DNA from: Sphingomonas albertensis
GTDB lineage: Bacteria > Pseudomonadota > Alphaproteobacteria > Sphingomonadales > Sphingomonadaceae
Length of the DNA stretch: 55,169 nucleotides
Direction: 5' to 3'
Assembly: GCF_014358075.1 (NCBI RefSeq)
Contig: NZ_JACONT010000029.1
Coordinates: 1 to 55,169 of the forward strand
Shown here: positions 23,360-32,773 of the stretch, piece by piece
Layout of the letters: every line of letters begins with the position of its first letter
Position numbering within the stretch: position 1 is the first letter of the stretch
The notes under the pieces: model-generated
The model's input: the letters and a program-made list of their open reading frames with translations, nothing else
What the model was told of the DNA's origin: nothing
Database searches by the model: none
Position numbers and translations under genes: made by a program

Positions 23360-25459
23360 TCAGATCGGCTGAAACGTCCCGAACGGGTCGCTGCACGTCA
23401 ATCGGCCGGGGGCGTCGATACGCCCTGATACCCGCCGCAGATAGTTCGGGACTTTCGCTGCAACGACCGTGATGTCGTACCACCCATGGCTCTTGCCCAG
23501 CGGCCAGCTACGCTGTGCTTCAGTCAGCGGCGTCACCAAGGTCGTCGCGCCAATGCGTTCGGTCCGCGCGATCAGCTCGTGCGTGCGGTGCCCAGCGGGA
23601 AGGAGCAATGCCATCTCGGTCGTGGTCGCGCGCCAGACTAGCCCGGACAATAGCGCCGGGTCGTCCCTGTGCCCCATGAAATGTCGGTGAAACCCGTTCG
23701 GACCGAGCACCCAGAGATCGTAGCGGCCTTCGTGATCGAACGGCCAGCGCCCATCCAATGCGCGTCCGGGCTCGACCGTGAAGCGGCGCGGCGTCTGGGT
23801 CAGATTGGTCCGATCATAGACGTGGAACACGGCGGCCTGCGTGCCGTCTGCCGCGAAGCGAAGCGTGATCGCGCCATCGGCGATCGTCTCGCCGACGGTC
23901 AACGCATACGGTAGCGGACGGGATCGGCGGATCCCGGGTTCCTGCCATGGAGGTGATGAACCAGCCGGCGCCTGCGGGCTTACCTGCTTGGGGATCGCGG
24001 CAGCCCGCACGGCGTCGATACGCGGATCGGGCATGGCGGCGAACGGCGCAGGGTCGGCGGCGGTGAAGTCGAACGCGGAGGTTAGGTCGCCGCAGACCGC
24101 GCGGCGCCAGGGCGCGATGTTGGGTTCGTGGAAGTCGAAGCGGCGTTCGAGGAAGCGGATCACCGAGGTGTGATCGAATACCTGCGAATTGACCCACCCG
24201 CCGCGGCTCCACGGCGACACGACGTACATCGGCACGCGCGGGCCCAGCCCGTACGCCCGCCCGCGATACGCCGGGAGATCGAGCGCCGCGTCGCCCTTGC
24301 TCGGGTGAACGTGATAGCTGCCGGCGAGATCGGCGGTCGAGCCGCCGAGGACCGTGCCGTCTGCCGCGTGCGACGGCGGCGCCGGTGGCGGGACGTGATC
24401 GAAGAAACCGTCATTCTCGTCGAACATGACCAGGAACGCGGTCCGCGCCCAGACCTTCGGGTCCGCGGTCAGCGCATCGAGCACCTCGGCGGTATAGGCG
24501 GCCCCTTGCGCCGGGCTCGACGGGCCGGGATGCTCGGAGCCTTTCGCGGTGGCGATGACGTAGGACACCTGCGGCAATCGCCCGGCAAGCACGTCGGCGC
24601 GCAATACGTCGAGTCCCCGGGTCGTCAACGCGCGCCCGCGCAACGCCGGGTCCCCGCCACCCCGGTGCGCATCGCGGAACGCGGCGAAGCCGACCAGCGG
24701 GTTGTCGGTGAAATTATCCGCCATGTCCTGGTAGATGCGCCAGTCGACGCCCTTGGCCTGCAATCGCTCGACCACCGTCGTCCAGCGGTACGGTTCGGGG
24801 TTGCCGCCATCCTCGACGAAGCTGTCGTGCGAATTGCCGATCGCGGGACCGCCCAGCGTGCCGCCGGGATCGTTGGTCCCGCTCCACAGGAACAGCCGGT
24901 TGGTGTTGGTGCCGGTCTGGACCGAGCAATGATACGCGTCGCACACCGTGAACGCCTCGGCGAGCGCGAACTGGAACGGAATGTCCTCGCGCCGGTAATA
25001 GCCCATCGCGCGCTGGCTCTTCGCCTCGGGCCAGTGCGCCATCCGCCCTTCGTCCCAGCCGCGCTGCGCATCGGGCCAGCTATGCGGCGTGCCTTCCATC
25101 CGCATCAGGTCGAAATTCGTGCGCGTCGCAAGATGGAACGGCGACACGGTGCGCGCGCCACCCAGGGCCGTCCGGTCGCGCTGATACCAGACCGGTGCAG
25201 GCTTCGTCGCATCGGACTCCGCGGGAACGGGTATCGGCAAGCGGTCGGCAAACCCGCGAACGCCGCGCAGCGACCCGAAATAATGATCGAAGCCGCGATT
25301 TTCCTGCATCAGGATGACGACGTGCTCGACATCCATGATCGAGCCCGTCTTCACGTCGGGCGCGATCGCCGCCGCCCGCGCGATCGCCGCGGGAAACGCG
25401 GACAGCGCCGCCCCGGCAAGGCCGGCACCGAGCAGCGTACGGCGAGAGAGTTCGGTCAT
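23360..25459 (-). CDS. Phosphocholine-type phospholipase C, Tat-exported
   Basis: A 699-residue secreted phospholipase C of the PlcH/PlcN family, expected to cleave phosphatidylcholine or sphingomyelin to a lipid alcohol and phosphocholine. Tat signal: LSRRTLLGAGLAGAAL. Active-site regions are EHVVILMQENRGFDHYFG (45-62), SEHPGPSSPAQGAAY, MFDENDGFFDHVPPP and FDHTSVIRFLERRF. The C-terminal third (from about 500) consists of the two small beta domains typical of the family. It follows a TonB receptor on the same strand after 88 bases that contain a hairpin. A Pho box precedes the receptor, so phosphate limitation probably induces both. Confidence 0.93.
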   Translation of the reverse strand: MTELSRRTLLGAGLAGAALSAFPAAIARAAAIAPDVKTGSIMDVEHVVILMQENRGFDHYFGSLRGVRGFADRLPIPVPAESDATKPAPVWYQRDRTALGGARTVSPFHLATRTNFDLMRMEGTPHSWPDAQRGWDEGRMAHWPEAKSQRAMGYYRREDIPFQFALAEAFTVCDAYHCSVQTGTNTNRLFLWSGTNDPGGTLGGPAIGNSHDSFVEDGGNPEPYRWTTVVERLQAKGVDWRIYQDMADNFTDNPLVGFAAFRDAHRGGGDPALRGRALTTRGLDVLRADVLAGRLPQVSYVIATAKGSEHPGPSSPAQGAAYTAEVLDALTADPKVWARTAFLVMFDENDGFFDHVPPPAPPSHAADGTVLGGSTADLAGSYHVHPSKGDAALDLPAYRGRAYGLGPRVPMYVVSPWSRGGWVNSQVFDHTSVIRFLERRFDFHEPNIAPWRRAVCGDLTSAFDFTAADPAPFAAMPDPRIDAVRAAAIPKQVSPQAPAGSSPPWQEPGIRRSRPLPYALTVGETIADGAITLRFAADGTQAAVFHVYDRTNLTQTPRRFTVEPGRALDGRWPFDHEGRYDLWVLGPNGFHRHFMGHRDDPALLSGLVWRATTTEMALLLPAGHRTHELIARTERIGATTLVTPLTEAQRSWPLGKSHGWYDITVVAAKVPNYLRRVSGRIDAPGRLTCSDPFGTFQPI

Positions 25460-25482
25460 CGGGCAACCCACAGGTGAAGAAC

Positions 25483-25508
25483 ATGGTCCGCAAACGCACG
25501 CGGACCAT
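25483..25508 (-). terminator. Intercistronic hairpin between TonB receptor and phospholipase C
   Basis: ATGGTCCGC (25483-25491) pairs perfectly with GCGGACCAT (25500-25508) around an eight-base loop. Read in the direction of transcription it is followed only by GTTCTT, so it is at most a weak terminator. It may instead mark mRNA processing or partial attenuation, lowering the level of the phospholipase relative to the receptor. Confidence 0.45.
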
Positions 25509-25520
25509 GCCTATTTCGGA

Positions 25521-25561
25521 TCAGAAGTCGAGCGCCCCCTCTCCGCATCAGAAGTCGAGCG
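25521..25561 (-). repeat. 14-base direct repeat duplicating the 3' end of the TonB receptor gene
   Basis: TCAGAAGTCGAGCG occurs at 25521-25534 and again at 25548-25561, period 27. On the coding strand the second copy contains the last codons and TGA of the receptor gene, so the terminal Asp-Phe-stop has been duplicated just downstream. It looks like a small local duplication. Confidence 0.8.
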
Positions 25562-27935
25562 ACAGCGACGCGGTCACGGTCCGCGGCGTGCCGAGGAACG
25601 CCGAGCCGCCATCGGCGCTCGACAGATAGCGTTCGTCGGTCAGATTGGTCGCCTGCACCGTGAACGACACACCCTTGAGCTGCTCGCTCACCGCTTCAAG
25701 ATCGGCGCCGACATAGCCGCTCACCAGCGTGAAGCTGCCGGCCTGCGCCTTGCCCTGCGTATCGATGTTGCGGTCGCCGACGAACTTGGTGGCGATGCCG
25801 GCCTTAAAGAACGACTTCTTATAGTCCGCCGACACCACCCACATCGTACGCGGCGAGTTGATAACCTGCTGGCCGGGCGTCACGCCGACATCGGCATCCT
25901 GTGCGGCGTCGCCGGTGCCGATATAAGTCGCGTGGTTGTAGGTGAAGCTACCCGACAGAGTGAGCGGCGGCAGCACGCGGTAGGCGAGCGCCGCCTCGAT
26001 ACCGCGGCTCTTCACCCCGCCGACGTTCAGATAGACGCTGTCCTGCTGTTCGAGATAGTCGATCCCGGTGACGAGGTTCGACGAGATCGAGACGATCTGG
26101 TTCTTGAACTTGATGTCGTAGCCGGTCAGCGAGGCCTGGATTCGCCCGGTATTGTAGCGTGCGCCGATCTCGATGTTGTTCGCGGTTTCCGGCCGCAGGT
26201 TGCGGATCGCCTCGGGCGGCTGGCCGAGCGGGCCGTTGCCGATCGCCGCGAAATTCTGCGAATAGCCGGCGAACAGCTCCATCCCCTGGAGCGGCGTGAC
26301 GTAGGTCAGGCCGGCGTTGATCAGCGGATCGGAATGCGACTGGATCGACGTCGCGCTCAGATTGCCGAGCAGTTCGGTACGGCTCTGGTCGAGGAAGAAC
26401 TGCTTGACGCCGAGGCGTGCGGTGAGCGGGCCATAGGTCACCGCGTCCTCGGCATAATACATTACTTCGTCGAGCCCGTAGTCGGTGCTGAACTGCACGT
26501 AATAGGGCGTACCGTCGAACGCCGGTCCGACCCGCGCGTTGGTCACCTTGTGCCAGTCGCGAAGCTGGTTGGCGCGGCTGTGCTCGAACCAGAATCCGGC
26601 GCGGAACTGGTTCTGCACAACGCCGAAATCATGCTGCCAGTCGACGTCGCTGGTAAAGCCCATGCGGTCGTTCTTGTAGTGGGTGTGACGGTACGACATG
26701 ACCGGCGTCGCGTTGGCCGCGTAGCAGGCGGGCGAGTATTCCGCGGGTACGCCGCTGGTGCCGACGCAGCCCGCGGTCATCGCCGCAGCCGCCCCGGTCG
26801 GCGTGACGAAGTAGATCTTGCCGAGCGCGTCGCTGCCGCGCACCGTCGGGCCGCCGACATATTCGCTTTCCGGATTGCCGGTGCCGTCATCGCGGACATC
26901 GACCAGATAGGGCGGCGCGAAATCGCCGCGGCCGCGCATCCGGTGGTAATAGCCCGCCACCTGCAACTTCACTTCGCCGATTTCGGTACGCGCCTTCAGA
27001 TACCCGAACAGGTTCTTCCGCAGCGCGCGCGACGTCGAGCGATAGGCCTGGTCGACATACGGCAAACCAGTCCAATTGTCGGTATAGGCATCGTGGTTCG
27101 GGTCGTTCGCGAACTGCGCGGGGGATACCGATCCGAACTCGGACTCGTCCGCATCGTCGTACGACACGAAGCCGGTCAGATCGACCGTACCGACACGACT
27201 GAGCACCTTGGCGTCCAAATGGTCACGGCTGGTCTTGCCCGATCCGCCGATCCAGTCGCGGACGCGCGAGGTCGACGCGCTGACATAGGCGGTCGTATTC
27301 GGTGCGATCGTGCCGGTATCGCCGCGCACGTAGAATTTGCGCGCGCCGAAGTCACCGCCCGCCGCGGTGAAGCGCAACCGGCTGTCCGCGGTCGGATCGG
27401 AGGTCACGTAATCCAGCGTCGCGCCGAGCGCCTCGTTCGAGCGCGACGAGATGTCGGCGGTCCCTTGCGACACGTTGACGGTCTTCAGGTCGAGAACGTC
27501 GATATACCGGTTGGCGCGCGATCCGCCGCCATAGCCCGAGCCGCCGTTCGGCAGGCCGTCGATCGTCGAGCCGATCTGCTGGCCGCCGCCACCGCCGCTG
27601 TTGAAGCCGCGGATGCTGATCGAGGTCGCCCAGTCGGACGACCCGAACGCATCGCCCTCGCCGACGAACACGCCTGGCAGTTCGCTGATGACGTCGTTGA
27701 CGCTGGACAGCGCGGACTGGCGCTCGATCATCGGCGCGGTCACCCGCGTGTTCGCAAAGGCCGTGGATTGCCCCGTCACGACGATCTCGTCACTGCGCGG
27801 CGGCTCCGCCTCGCCCGTCGGCGCCGCGGTCGGCACGTTGGCCGGCGCCGAGGCCGGCGTTTCCATCGTCTGCGCATGCGCGTTCGTCGATGCCACGATC
27901 GCGAGGATCGCAGCCCCCATCATCCACTTGGTCAT
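25548..27935 (-). CDS. TonB-dependent receptor of the phosphate/phospholipase locus
   Basis: A 795-residue TonB-dependent outer-membrane receptor. Signal peptide residues 1-~22 (AAILAIVASTNAHA), TonB-box-like DEIVVTG, plug about 60-185 (DVISELPGVFVGEGD, then ATSISIRGF with a Gly-rich loop), then the barrel ending in SLSLDF with the normal terminal phenylalanine. GGGGAAG precedes ATG 27935. A Pho box lies 67 bases upstream, and the phospholipase C gene follows. The receptor may bring in a product of lipid breakdown such as a phosphorylated alcohol (inference). It is divergent from a DeoR/GlpR-like regulator. Confidence 0.9.
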   Translation of the reverse strand: MTKWMMGAAILAIVASTNAHAQTMETPASAPANVPTAAPTGEAEPPRSDEIVVTGQSTAFANTRVTAPMIERQSALSSVNDVISELPGVFVGEGDAFGSSDWATSISIRGFNSGGGGGQQIGSTIDGLPNGGSGYGGGSRANRYIDVLDLKTVNVSQGTADISSRSNEALGATLDYVTSDPTADSRLRFTAAGGDFGARKFYVRGDTGTIAPNTTAYVSASTSRVRDWIGGSGKTSRDHLDAKVLSRVGTVDLTGFVSYDDADESEFGSVSPAQFANDPNHDAYTDNWTGLPYVDQAYRSTSRALRKNLFGYLKARTEIGEVKLQVAGYYHRMRGRGDFAPPYLVDVRDDGTGNPESEYVGGPTVRGSDALGKIYFVTPTGAAAAMTAGCVGTSGVPAEYSPACYAANATPVMSYRHTHYKNDRMGFTSDVDWQHDFGVVQNQFRAGFWFEHSRANQLRDWHKVTNARVGPAFDGTPYYVQFSTDYGLDEVMYYAEDAVTYGPLTARLGVKQFFLDQSRTELLGNLSATSIQSHSDPLINAGLTYVTPLQGMELFAGYSQNFAAIGNGPLGQPPEAIRNLRPETANNIEIGARYNTGRIQASLTGYDIKFKNQIVSISSNLVTGIDYLEQQDSVYLNVGGVKSRGIEAALAYRVLPPLTLSGSFTYNHATYIGTGDAAQDADVGVTPGQQVINSPRTMWVVSADYKKSFFKAGIATKFVGDRNIDTQGKAQAGSFTLVSGYVGADLEAVSEQLKGVSFTVQATNLTDERYLSSADGGSAFLGTPRTVTASLSLDF

Positions 27936-28002
27936 GTCGTCTTCCCCTGCCGCGGTCCGAAATTCGCCGGGCATCCCGTGCCGATGCCCTTGCAAGCGCG
28001 GT

Positions 28003-28020
28003 GTGACATGGCTGTGACAT
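28003..28020 (-). promoter_or_regulatory. Pho box (PhoB operator)
   Basis: On the minus strand the sequence is ATGTCAC-AGCC-ATGTCAC: two identical seven-base repeats with an 11-base period, the layout of the PhoB box (CTGTCAT-N4-CTGTCAT). It lies 67 bases before the TonB receptor ATG and 78 bases before the GTG of the divergent DeoR gene. Confidence 0.8.
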
Positions 28021-28098
28021 TATGTGGATATGATTGGCATTTTGTGGCTTGTGCCGGATGGGAGATGCAGAGAAACAGGCGCGACAGGAGAAGCTTTA

Positions 28099-28857
28099 GT
28101 GACGCAGTCGGATCGTATCGCCAGTCTGGTCGCGTTGCTCGAAGCGCGAGGATCGTGTTCGATCACGATGCTCGCCGATCACTTCGCGGTGTCGGACGAG
28201 ACGATCCGGCGCGACGTGCGCCAACTCGAGGCGAGCGGTCGCGCGTACAAAGTGCATGGCGGGGTCAAGCTTCCCGACAATCGCCTGGAGGCGCCGTACC
28301 GGCTGCGAATGCAGGCCCAGGCGGATGCAAAGCAGGCGATCGCGCGCCGTGCCGCAACGCTGATCGAGGACGGGATGACCGTGCTGATCGATTCGGGCAC
28401 CACCTCGTGCTGGGTCGCACGCGCGCTCGCCGATCGGCGACGACTGACGATCGTCACGAACAACCTGGAGGTGGCAGGCGACATGCTCGGTCGCGACGGG
28501 ATCCGCGTCTTCCTGGCCGGCGGGGCGGTCAACGTCGATTACCGGGCGACGTTCGACGCGGAGGCGATCCGGTATTCGCGCGGCTTCTCGCCCGACGCGA
28601 CGATCCTGTCGATGGGCGCGATCGAGGCCAAGCGCGGCTTCATGGATTTCGAACCCGACGAAGCTGCGTATAAACGCGCGCTGCTCGATGGCGCGCGCCG
28701 GGTGATCGTCGTCGCCGACGCGGCGAAGTTCGACCGCGCCGGCACCGTCCATGTCGCCGACTTCGCGCAGGTCCATGACCTCGTCACCGACCTGCCCGCG
28801 CCACCGGTGATCGCCGATGCCGCCACCCGCGCCGGCGTCCGGCTCCACACCGTCTGA
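28099..28857 (+). CDS. DeoR/GlpR-family transcriptional repressor
   Basis: A 252-residue DeoR-type regulator. The N-terminal helix-turn-helix (about 18-45) contains the family signature VSDETIRRDVRQLEASG and KVHGG. The sensor domain (DSGTTSCWVARAL, VTNNLEVAGDM, FLAGGAV) binds phosphorylated sugars or glycerol-3-phosphate in relatives. The start is a GTG eight bases after AGGAGAA. It shares a divergent promoter with the phosphate-locus TonB receptor and converges on the DUF5690-type gene six bases away. GlpR-like sensing of a phosphorylated breakdown product fits the context but is inference. Confidence 0.88.
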   Translation: MTQSDRIASLVALLEARGSCSITMLADHFAVSDETIRRDVRQLEASGRAYKVHGGVKLPDNRLEAPYRLRMQAQADAKQAIARRAATLIEDGMTVLIDSGTTSCWVARALADRRRLTIVTNNLEVAGDMLGRDGIRVFLAGGAVNVDYRATFDAEAIRYSRGFSPDATILSMGAIEAKRGFMDFEPDEAAYKRALLDGARRVIVVADAAKFDRAGTVHVADFAQVHDLVTDLPAPPVIADAATRAGVRLHTV

Positions 28858-28863
28858 GCGCCC

Positions 28864-30147
28864 TCACCGCGTCGGCGGATGTCGGACGAACCAGAACGCC
28901 GAGACGGAGGTCAGCACCAGCAACGCGGCGCCGGTCAGCACGCCTGCATCTAGGAACAACCCGAGCCAGTCCCGCCCGGGCGCGGTCGTGCTCCGCATGA
29001 GCAACAGAGCGATGCTGCCCGAATAGCCGAACGCATCCGCTAAATAGATCAGGAATCCCGCGGTGCCAGGCGACGGACTCGCGGCCATGATGCGGTCGAA
29101 CAGGATCGCGCTGAACGGGGCATAAGCGAGGTAGATACCGATGCCGGTCAGGATCATGCCGGTCACCGGCCCTATCGTCCCTGCGCGCAACGCCAGCATC
29201 GATCCGCCAAGGATCACGGCGCCCGCCATGATGACGCCGTGGATCGTGACCACCGCATACCGGTTGTCGCGCACCAGCCCAAGCATCGCCAGGCCGAGCA
29301 GCACGATCACCGCCACGGGTACCTCCGTCGCGACGTACAGCGCAGGCGTCGCCGGGTGATCGAGCGCGATCCACAGTTCGGGCGCGAAATTGTCGCGCAG
29401 GTCGCGAAGTGCCGCCAACATCGTGTAACCCGCGACCAGCGCGGTCACCGGCACCCAGTGCCGCTTCAGATAGGCGCGCCGTGCCATCGCATCCATCGGA
29501 CCGCGAACGCCTCTCGCCTTCGAGTCCGCGACGTCCGGCGGTGGAGATCGGGCAAGCGCCGCCATGCCGGCGAGCAGCAGCGGCGTGAAGATCAGCCCGG
29601 TCAGTGCCGGCATCCAGAACGCGCCGACGCCGTGCACCAGCAACAGGCTCCCGACCGATCGCGTCGCGCCCGACGACAGGATGAAGCTTGCGGTCAGGAT
29701 CGACGCCAGCACCTCCGAGTTGCGCCGCCCCTCCAGATAGCTGAACACCAGCCCCCAGATCATCCCGAGCGGCAAGCCGTTGAGCAGCATCGCCAGCGGG
29801 CCAAACCGGGCAGGCAACAGCGCCAGCATCAACAACGCCGCCCACGCCGCGCCGATCAGCAACAGGATCAGGCGCGTGCGATGCTCCGGCCGGTGGACCG
29901 ACACGACATGCACCCCGATCATCTTCGACAGCGCATAGCCGACCGCCTGCGACAGGATCAGCGCCGTCTTGTAGTCGAGCCCGGCGAATACGGCGGGCAC
30001 GCCGTCGAACCCCGCCGCGGCGATTGGCTTGCGAAACCCGTACATCGCAAAATACACGCAGAACGCAGCGATGCCCGGCATGATCGTCAATAGCTTGGCC
30101 GGGCGCTTGGCCGGGCAGAGTTTTGACGACGGGGACCACGAGTTCAC
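28864..30147 (-). CDS. DUF5690-type multi-pass membrane protein (MFS-like)
   Basis: A 427-residue protein with about 12 hydrophobic segments and the N-terminal pattern of phosphorylated-metabolite antiporters (VYFAMYGFRKPIAAAGF), followed by NGLPLGMIWGLVFSYLEGRR. I recognise this as the DUF5690 group of the major facilitator superfamily, though the name is from memory. The start is uncertain: GTG 30147 has no good ribosome site, and no better start lies before the first helix. It converges on the DeoR gene and is divergent from a siderophore receptor. A role in taking up a phosphorylated or phospholipid-derived compound is plausible given the neighbours. Confidence 0.72.
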   Translation of the reverse strand: MNSWSPSSKLCPAKRPAKLLTIMPGIAAFCVYFAMYGFRKPIAAAGFDGVPAVFAGLDYKTALILSQAVGYALSKMIGVHVVSVHRPEHRTRLILLLIGAAWAALLMLALLPARFGPLAMLLNGLPLGMIWGLVFSYLEGRRNSEVLASILTASFILSSGATRSVGSLLLVHGVGAFWMPALTGLIFTPLLLAGMAALARSPPPDVADSKARGVRGPMDAMARRAYLKRHWVPVTALVAGYTMLAALRDLRDNFAPELWIALDHPATPALYVATEVPVAVIVLLGLAMLGLVRDNRYAVVTIHGVIMAGAVILGGSMLALRAGTIGPVTGMILTGIGIYLAYAPFSAILFDRIMAASPSPGTAGFLIYLADAFGYSGSIALLLMRSTTAPGRDWLGLFLDAGVLTGAALLVLTSVSAFWFVRHPPTR

Positions 30148-30314
30148 CGCCAGTCGCTATGCCAGATACGTTTCACCGGCGTGACACGGCCCTGGTTCTA
30201 TCGTGGGAGATCGCCGGCAACCGGTATGATCGCTTGGATGGCGCGAGCACGAAACGCGTCGAAAGCGGCCGCATGATCGACGTGCACCGCCATCAAGCAA
30301 ACCGCGCAATCTTA

Positions 30315-30333
30315 TTGATAACGACTTGCATTA
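30315..30333 (+). promoter_or_regulatory. Fur-like box before the siderophore receptor
   Basis: The stretch TTGATAACGACTTGCATTA lies 48 bases before the receptor ATG. Aligned from GATAAC, 12 of 19 bases match the Fur consensus (GATAATGATAATCATTATC). It is also unusually AT-rich compared with its surroundings. Iron repression would fit a siderophore receptor. Confidence 0.5.
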
Positions 30334-30381
30334 GGTTTTTATACGTTCCAATAGGCCGCAAGCGCTACCTGGGGGAAACGA

Positions 30382-32553
30382 ATGACTGCCTTGCTCGCCG
30401 TTCTGATGACCGCGGCCACTCTCGATGCCGAGCCCGTAAATAAGCCCGATGTCGGGACCGAGCCCCTACTCCAGGCGGGCCAATCGACTGAAGAGATCGT
30501 CGTCACCGGCGCACGGACCGAGGGCAGCAGCGATTACACGATCCCCGGGCAGACGACCGCGACGCGGCTCAACCTGACACTTCGGGAGACGCCACAGTCG
30601 GTCAGCGTCGTCACGCGCGCGCAGATCGAGGATTTCCAGCTCAACGACGTCAATACGCTGCTTGCCACGGTTCCCGGGGTGAACGTGCAGGCCGGCGAGA
30701 CCGACCGCGTATATTTCTCCGCGCGCGGCTTCGACATCCAGACGTTCCAGGTCGACGGCATCGGCGTGCCGTTCGCGTTCGGCATCCAGACCGGCTCGAT
30801 CGACACCGCCTTCTATGACCATATCGAAGTGGTCCGTGGCGCGCCCGGCCTGCTGTCCTCGACCGGCAACCCGTCGGCAGTGGTCAACTTCATTCGCAAG
30901 CGTCCGACCAAGGGCCTTCAGGTGCGCGCGAGCGGGCAATATGGCTCGTTCGATCAATATCGCGGCGAGGCCGATGTGAGCGTGCCGATCACCAAGGACG
31001 GCAGCATCCGCGCGCGCGCAGTTGGCGCGTATCAGGACGGCGACAGCTATCTCGACCGCTACGGCCTGCGCCGCTGGGTCGGCTACGGCATCGTCGAGGC
31101 GGATCTCGGCACCAACACGACCGTCAGCGCAGGTTACGGCCATCAGGATCACAAGAGCCGCGGCGCGATGTGGGGCGCGATCCCGATCACCTATAGCGAC
31201 GGCACGCCGCTGGACTTCGCCCGTTCGTCGAACGTCGCGCCCGACTGGTCGAGCTGGAACGTCATCGATCGCCAGATCTTCGGCGACATCACGCACCGCT
31301 TCGGCAACGGCTGGGTCGCCCGCGCCAGCGCCATCCGTCGCGCAACCGACGAGAACAACACGCTGTTCTACGTCTATGGCAACCCGCTGCGGAACGACGC
31401 GGACGGCATCGGCATCGATCCAGCAACCGGGCTTCAGGTCGGCATCCAGAGCTACCCCGGCAAGTTCCGCGCGACCACCCGCAACCTGACGATGGAAGCC
31501 TATATCGCCGGCCCCGTGACGTTCCTCGGCCGCGAGCACGAGATCAACATCGGCGTGAACCGCAGCGCGCAGGAATATATCCAGCAGTCGAGCTACGACG
31601 ACAGCACGATCGGCACGTACCTGCCTTACCCCGACCTGTTCGCGGGCAATTTCCCGCTGCCCAACTTCCCGACCGAATTCTCAAGCGATCCGATCTCGAG
31701 CCAGAACACGCACACCACGCGCGAGACCGCTTACGGCCTCATTCGCTTCAACCCCGGCGACGCGGTGAAGGTGATGTTCGGCGGCAACGTGACCCACGCC
31801 AAGAGCACGGGCTTCTCCTACGGCACGAACACCGATTTCGATGCCACCCGCTTCCTGCCGTTCGCAGGCGCGACGGTCGACATTACGCGCAACCTCAGCG
31901 TCTACGGCAGCTATGCGACGATCTTCAATCCGCAGAACCAGCTGCTCGACTTCAACCGGCGCATCATCGATCCGATCGAGGGCGAAAACCTCGAACTGGG
32001 GATCAAGGGCGACTGGTTCGCCGGCCGGCTGAACGCGACGGTCGCGCTGTTCAGGACGCGGCAGGACAACACTGCCGAGGCGGCGGGCATCGTCGTCGAG
32101 AACAACGTCACCCGCACCTATTATGTCGGGATCGACGCGCAGTCTGAAGGCGTCGAGATCGATGTCGGCGGTCAGATCGCACCGGGTCTGCAGATGACCG
32201 GCGGCTACACGGTGATGCGGATCGAGGATCCCGAGGGCAATCCGGTCCGCCGCTATGTCGCGCGCAACACCGGGCGGCTGAACCTCAGCTATACGCTGCC
32301 GATGTTGCCCGCACTCAAGCTGGGCGCCGCCGCGCAGTACCAGAGCCGCATCATCTCGCCGAGCGGGCTGGGCCGGCAGGGCAATTACGCGTTGCTCGAC
32401 CTATTGGCGGCGTACAGCATCACCCCCAACATCTCGGCCGCGGTAAACCTGCGGAACGTCACCAACACCAAATACCTGACCGCAACCAACTTCGACGGCG
32501 GCTATTACGGCGCCCCACGCTCGGTGATGGGGACGATCAGCGTGCGATACTGA
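30382..32553 (+). CDS. TonB-dependent siderophore receptor
   Basis: A 723-residue receptor of the ferric-siderophore group (FhuE/FpvA-like). A short signal region precedes EEIVVTGARTEG. The plug carries the siderophore-receptor signature LRETPQSVSVVTRAQIEDF, then SARGFDIQTFQVDGIG and GLLSSTGNPSAVVNFIRKRP. The barrel ends ...ISVRY, aromatic as usual. GGGGGAAACGA stands directly before ATG 30382. It appears monocistronic behind a Fur-like box. The siderophore is unknown, and no siderophore synthesis genes are nearby. Confidence 0.92.
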   Translation: MTALLAVLMTAATLDAEPVNKPDVGTEPLLQAGQSTEEIVVTGARTEGSSDYTIPGQTTATRLNLTLRETPQSVSVVTRAQIEDFQLNDVNTLLATVPGVNVQAGETDRVYFSARGFDIQTFQVDGIGVPFAFGIQTGSIDTAFYDHIEVVRGAPGLLSSTGNPSAVVNFIRKRPTKGLQVRASGQYGSFDQYRGEADVSVPITKDGSIRARAVGAYQDGDSYLDRYGLRRWVGYGIVEADLGTNTTVSAGYGHQDHKSRGAMWGAIPITYSDGTPLDFARSSNVAPDWSSWNVIDRQIFGDITHRFGNGWVARASAIRRATDENNTLFYVYGNPLRNDADGIGIDPATGLQVGIQSYPGKFRATTRNLTMEAYIAGPVTFLGREHEINIGVNRSAQEYIQQSSYDDSTIGTYLPYPDLFAGNFPLPNFPTEFSSDPISSQNTHTTRETAYGLIRFNPGDAVKVMFGGNVTHAKSTGFSYGTNTDFDATRFLPFAGATVDITRNLSVYGSYATIFNPQNQLLDFNRRIIDPIEGENLELGIKGDWFAGRLNATVALFRTRQDNTAEAAGIVVENNVTRTYYVGIDAQSEGVEIDVGGQIAPGLQMTGGYTVMRIEDPEGNPVRRYVARNTGRLNLSYTLPMLPALKLGAAAQYQSRIISPSGLGRQGNYALLDLLAAYSITPNISAAVNLRNVTNTKYLTATNFDGGYYGAPRSVMGTISVRY

Positions 32554-32773
32554 CGGGCAGGTGCGCGGGTTGAGCGTGGCAACGGCGGCCAGTTCGCCGT
32601 CGCCGTGGTGCATGCCCTGCGCGACCGGACTGCCCCTGCTCCAAACTAGCCATTCCGATGACGGTGAAGCGCGTGTAGACCTAAGCGGTCAGGACCTGCA
32701 GTGTTCGACGTAAGCGGCCGACACGAGCGGCATCATACGACGCTGCCCGAGCAGCGCTGACACGGGAGAAGGC

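Noticed and set aside
25314..28673. Plus-strand open frame of 1119 codons across the phospholipase/TonB receptor region
   Set aside because: Antisense to the phospholipase and receptor, and it runs out of frame through the DeoR gene; no coding signature.
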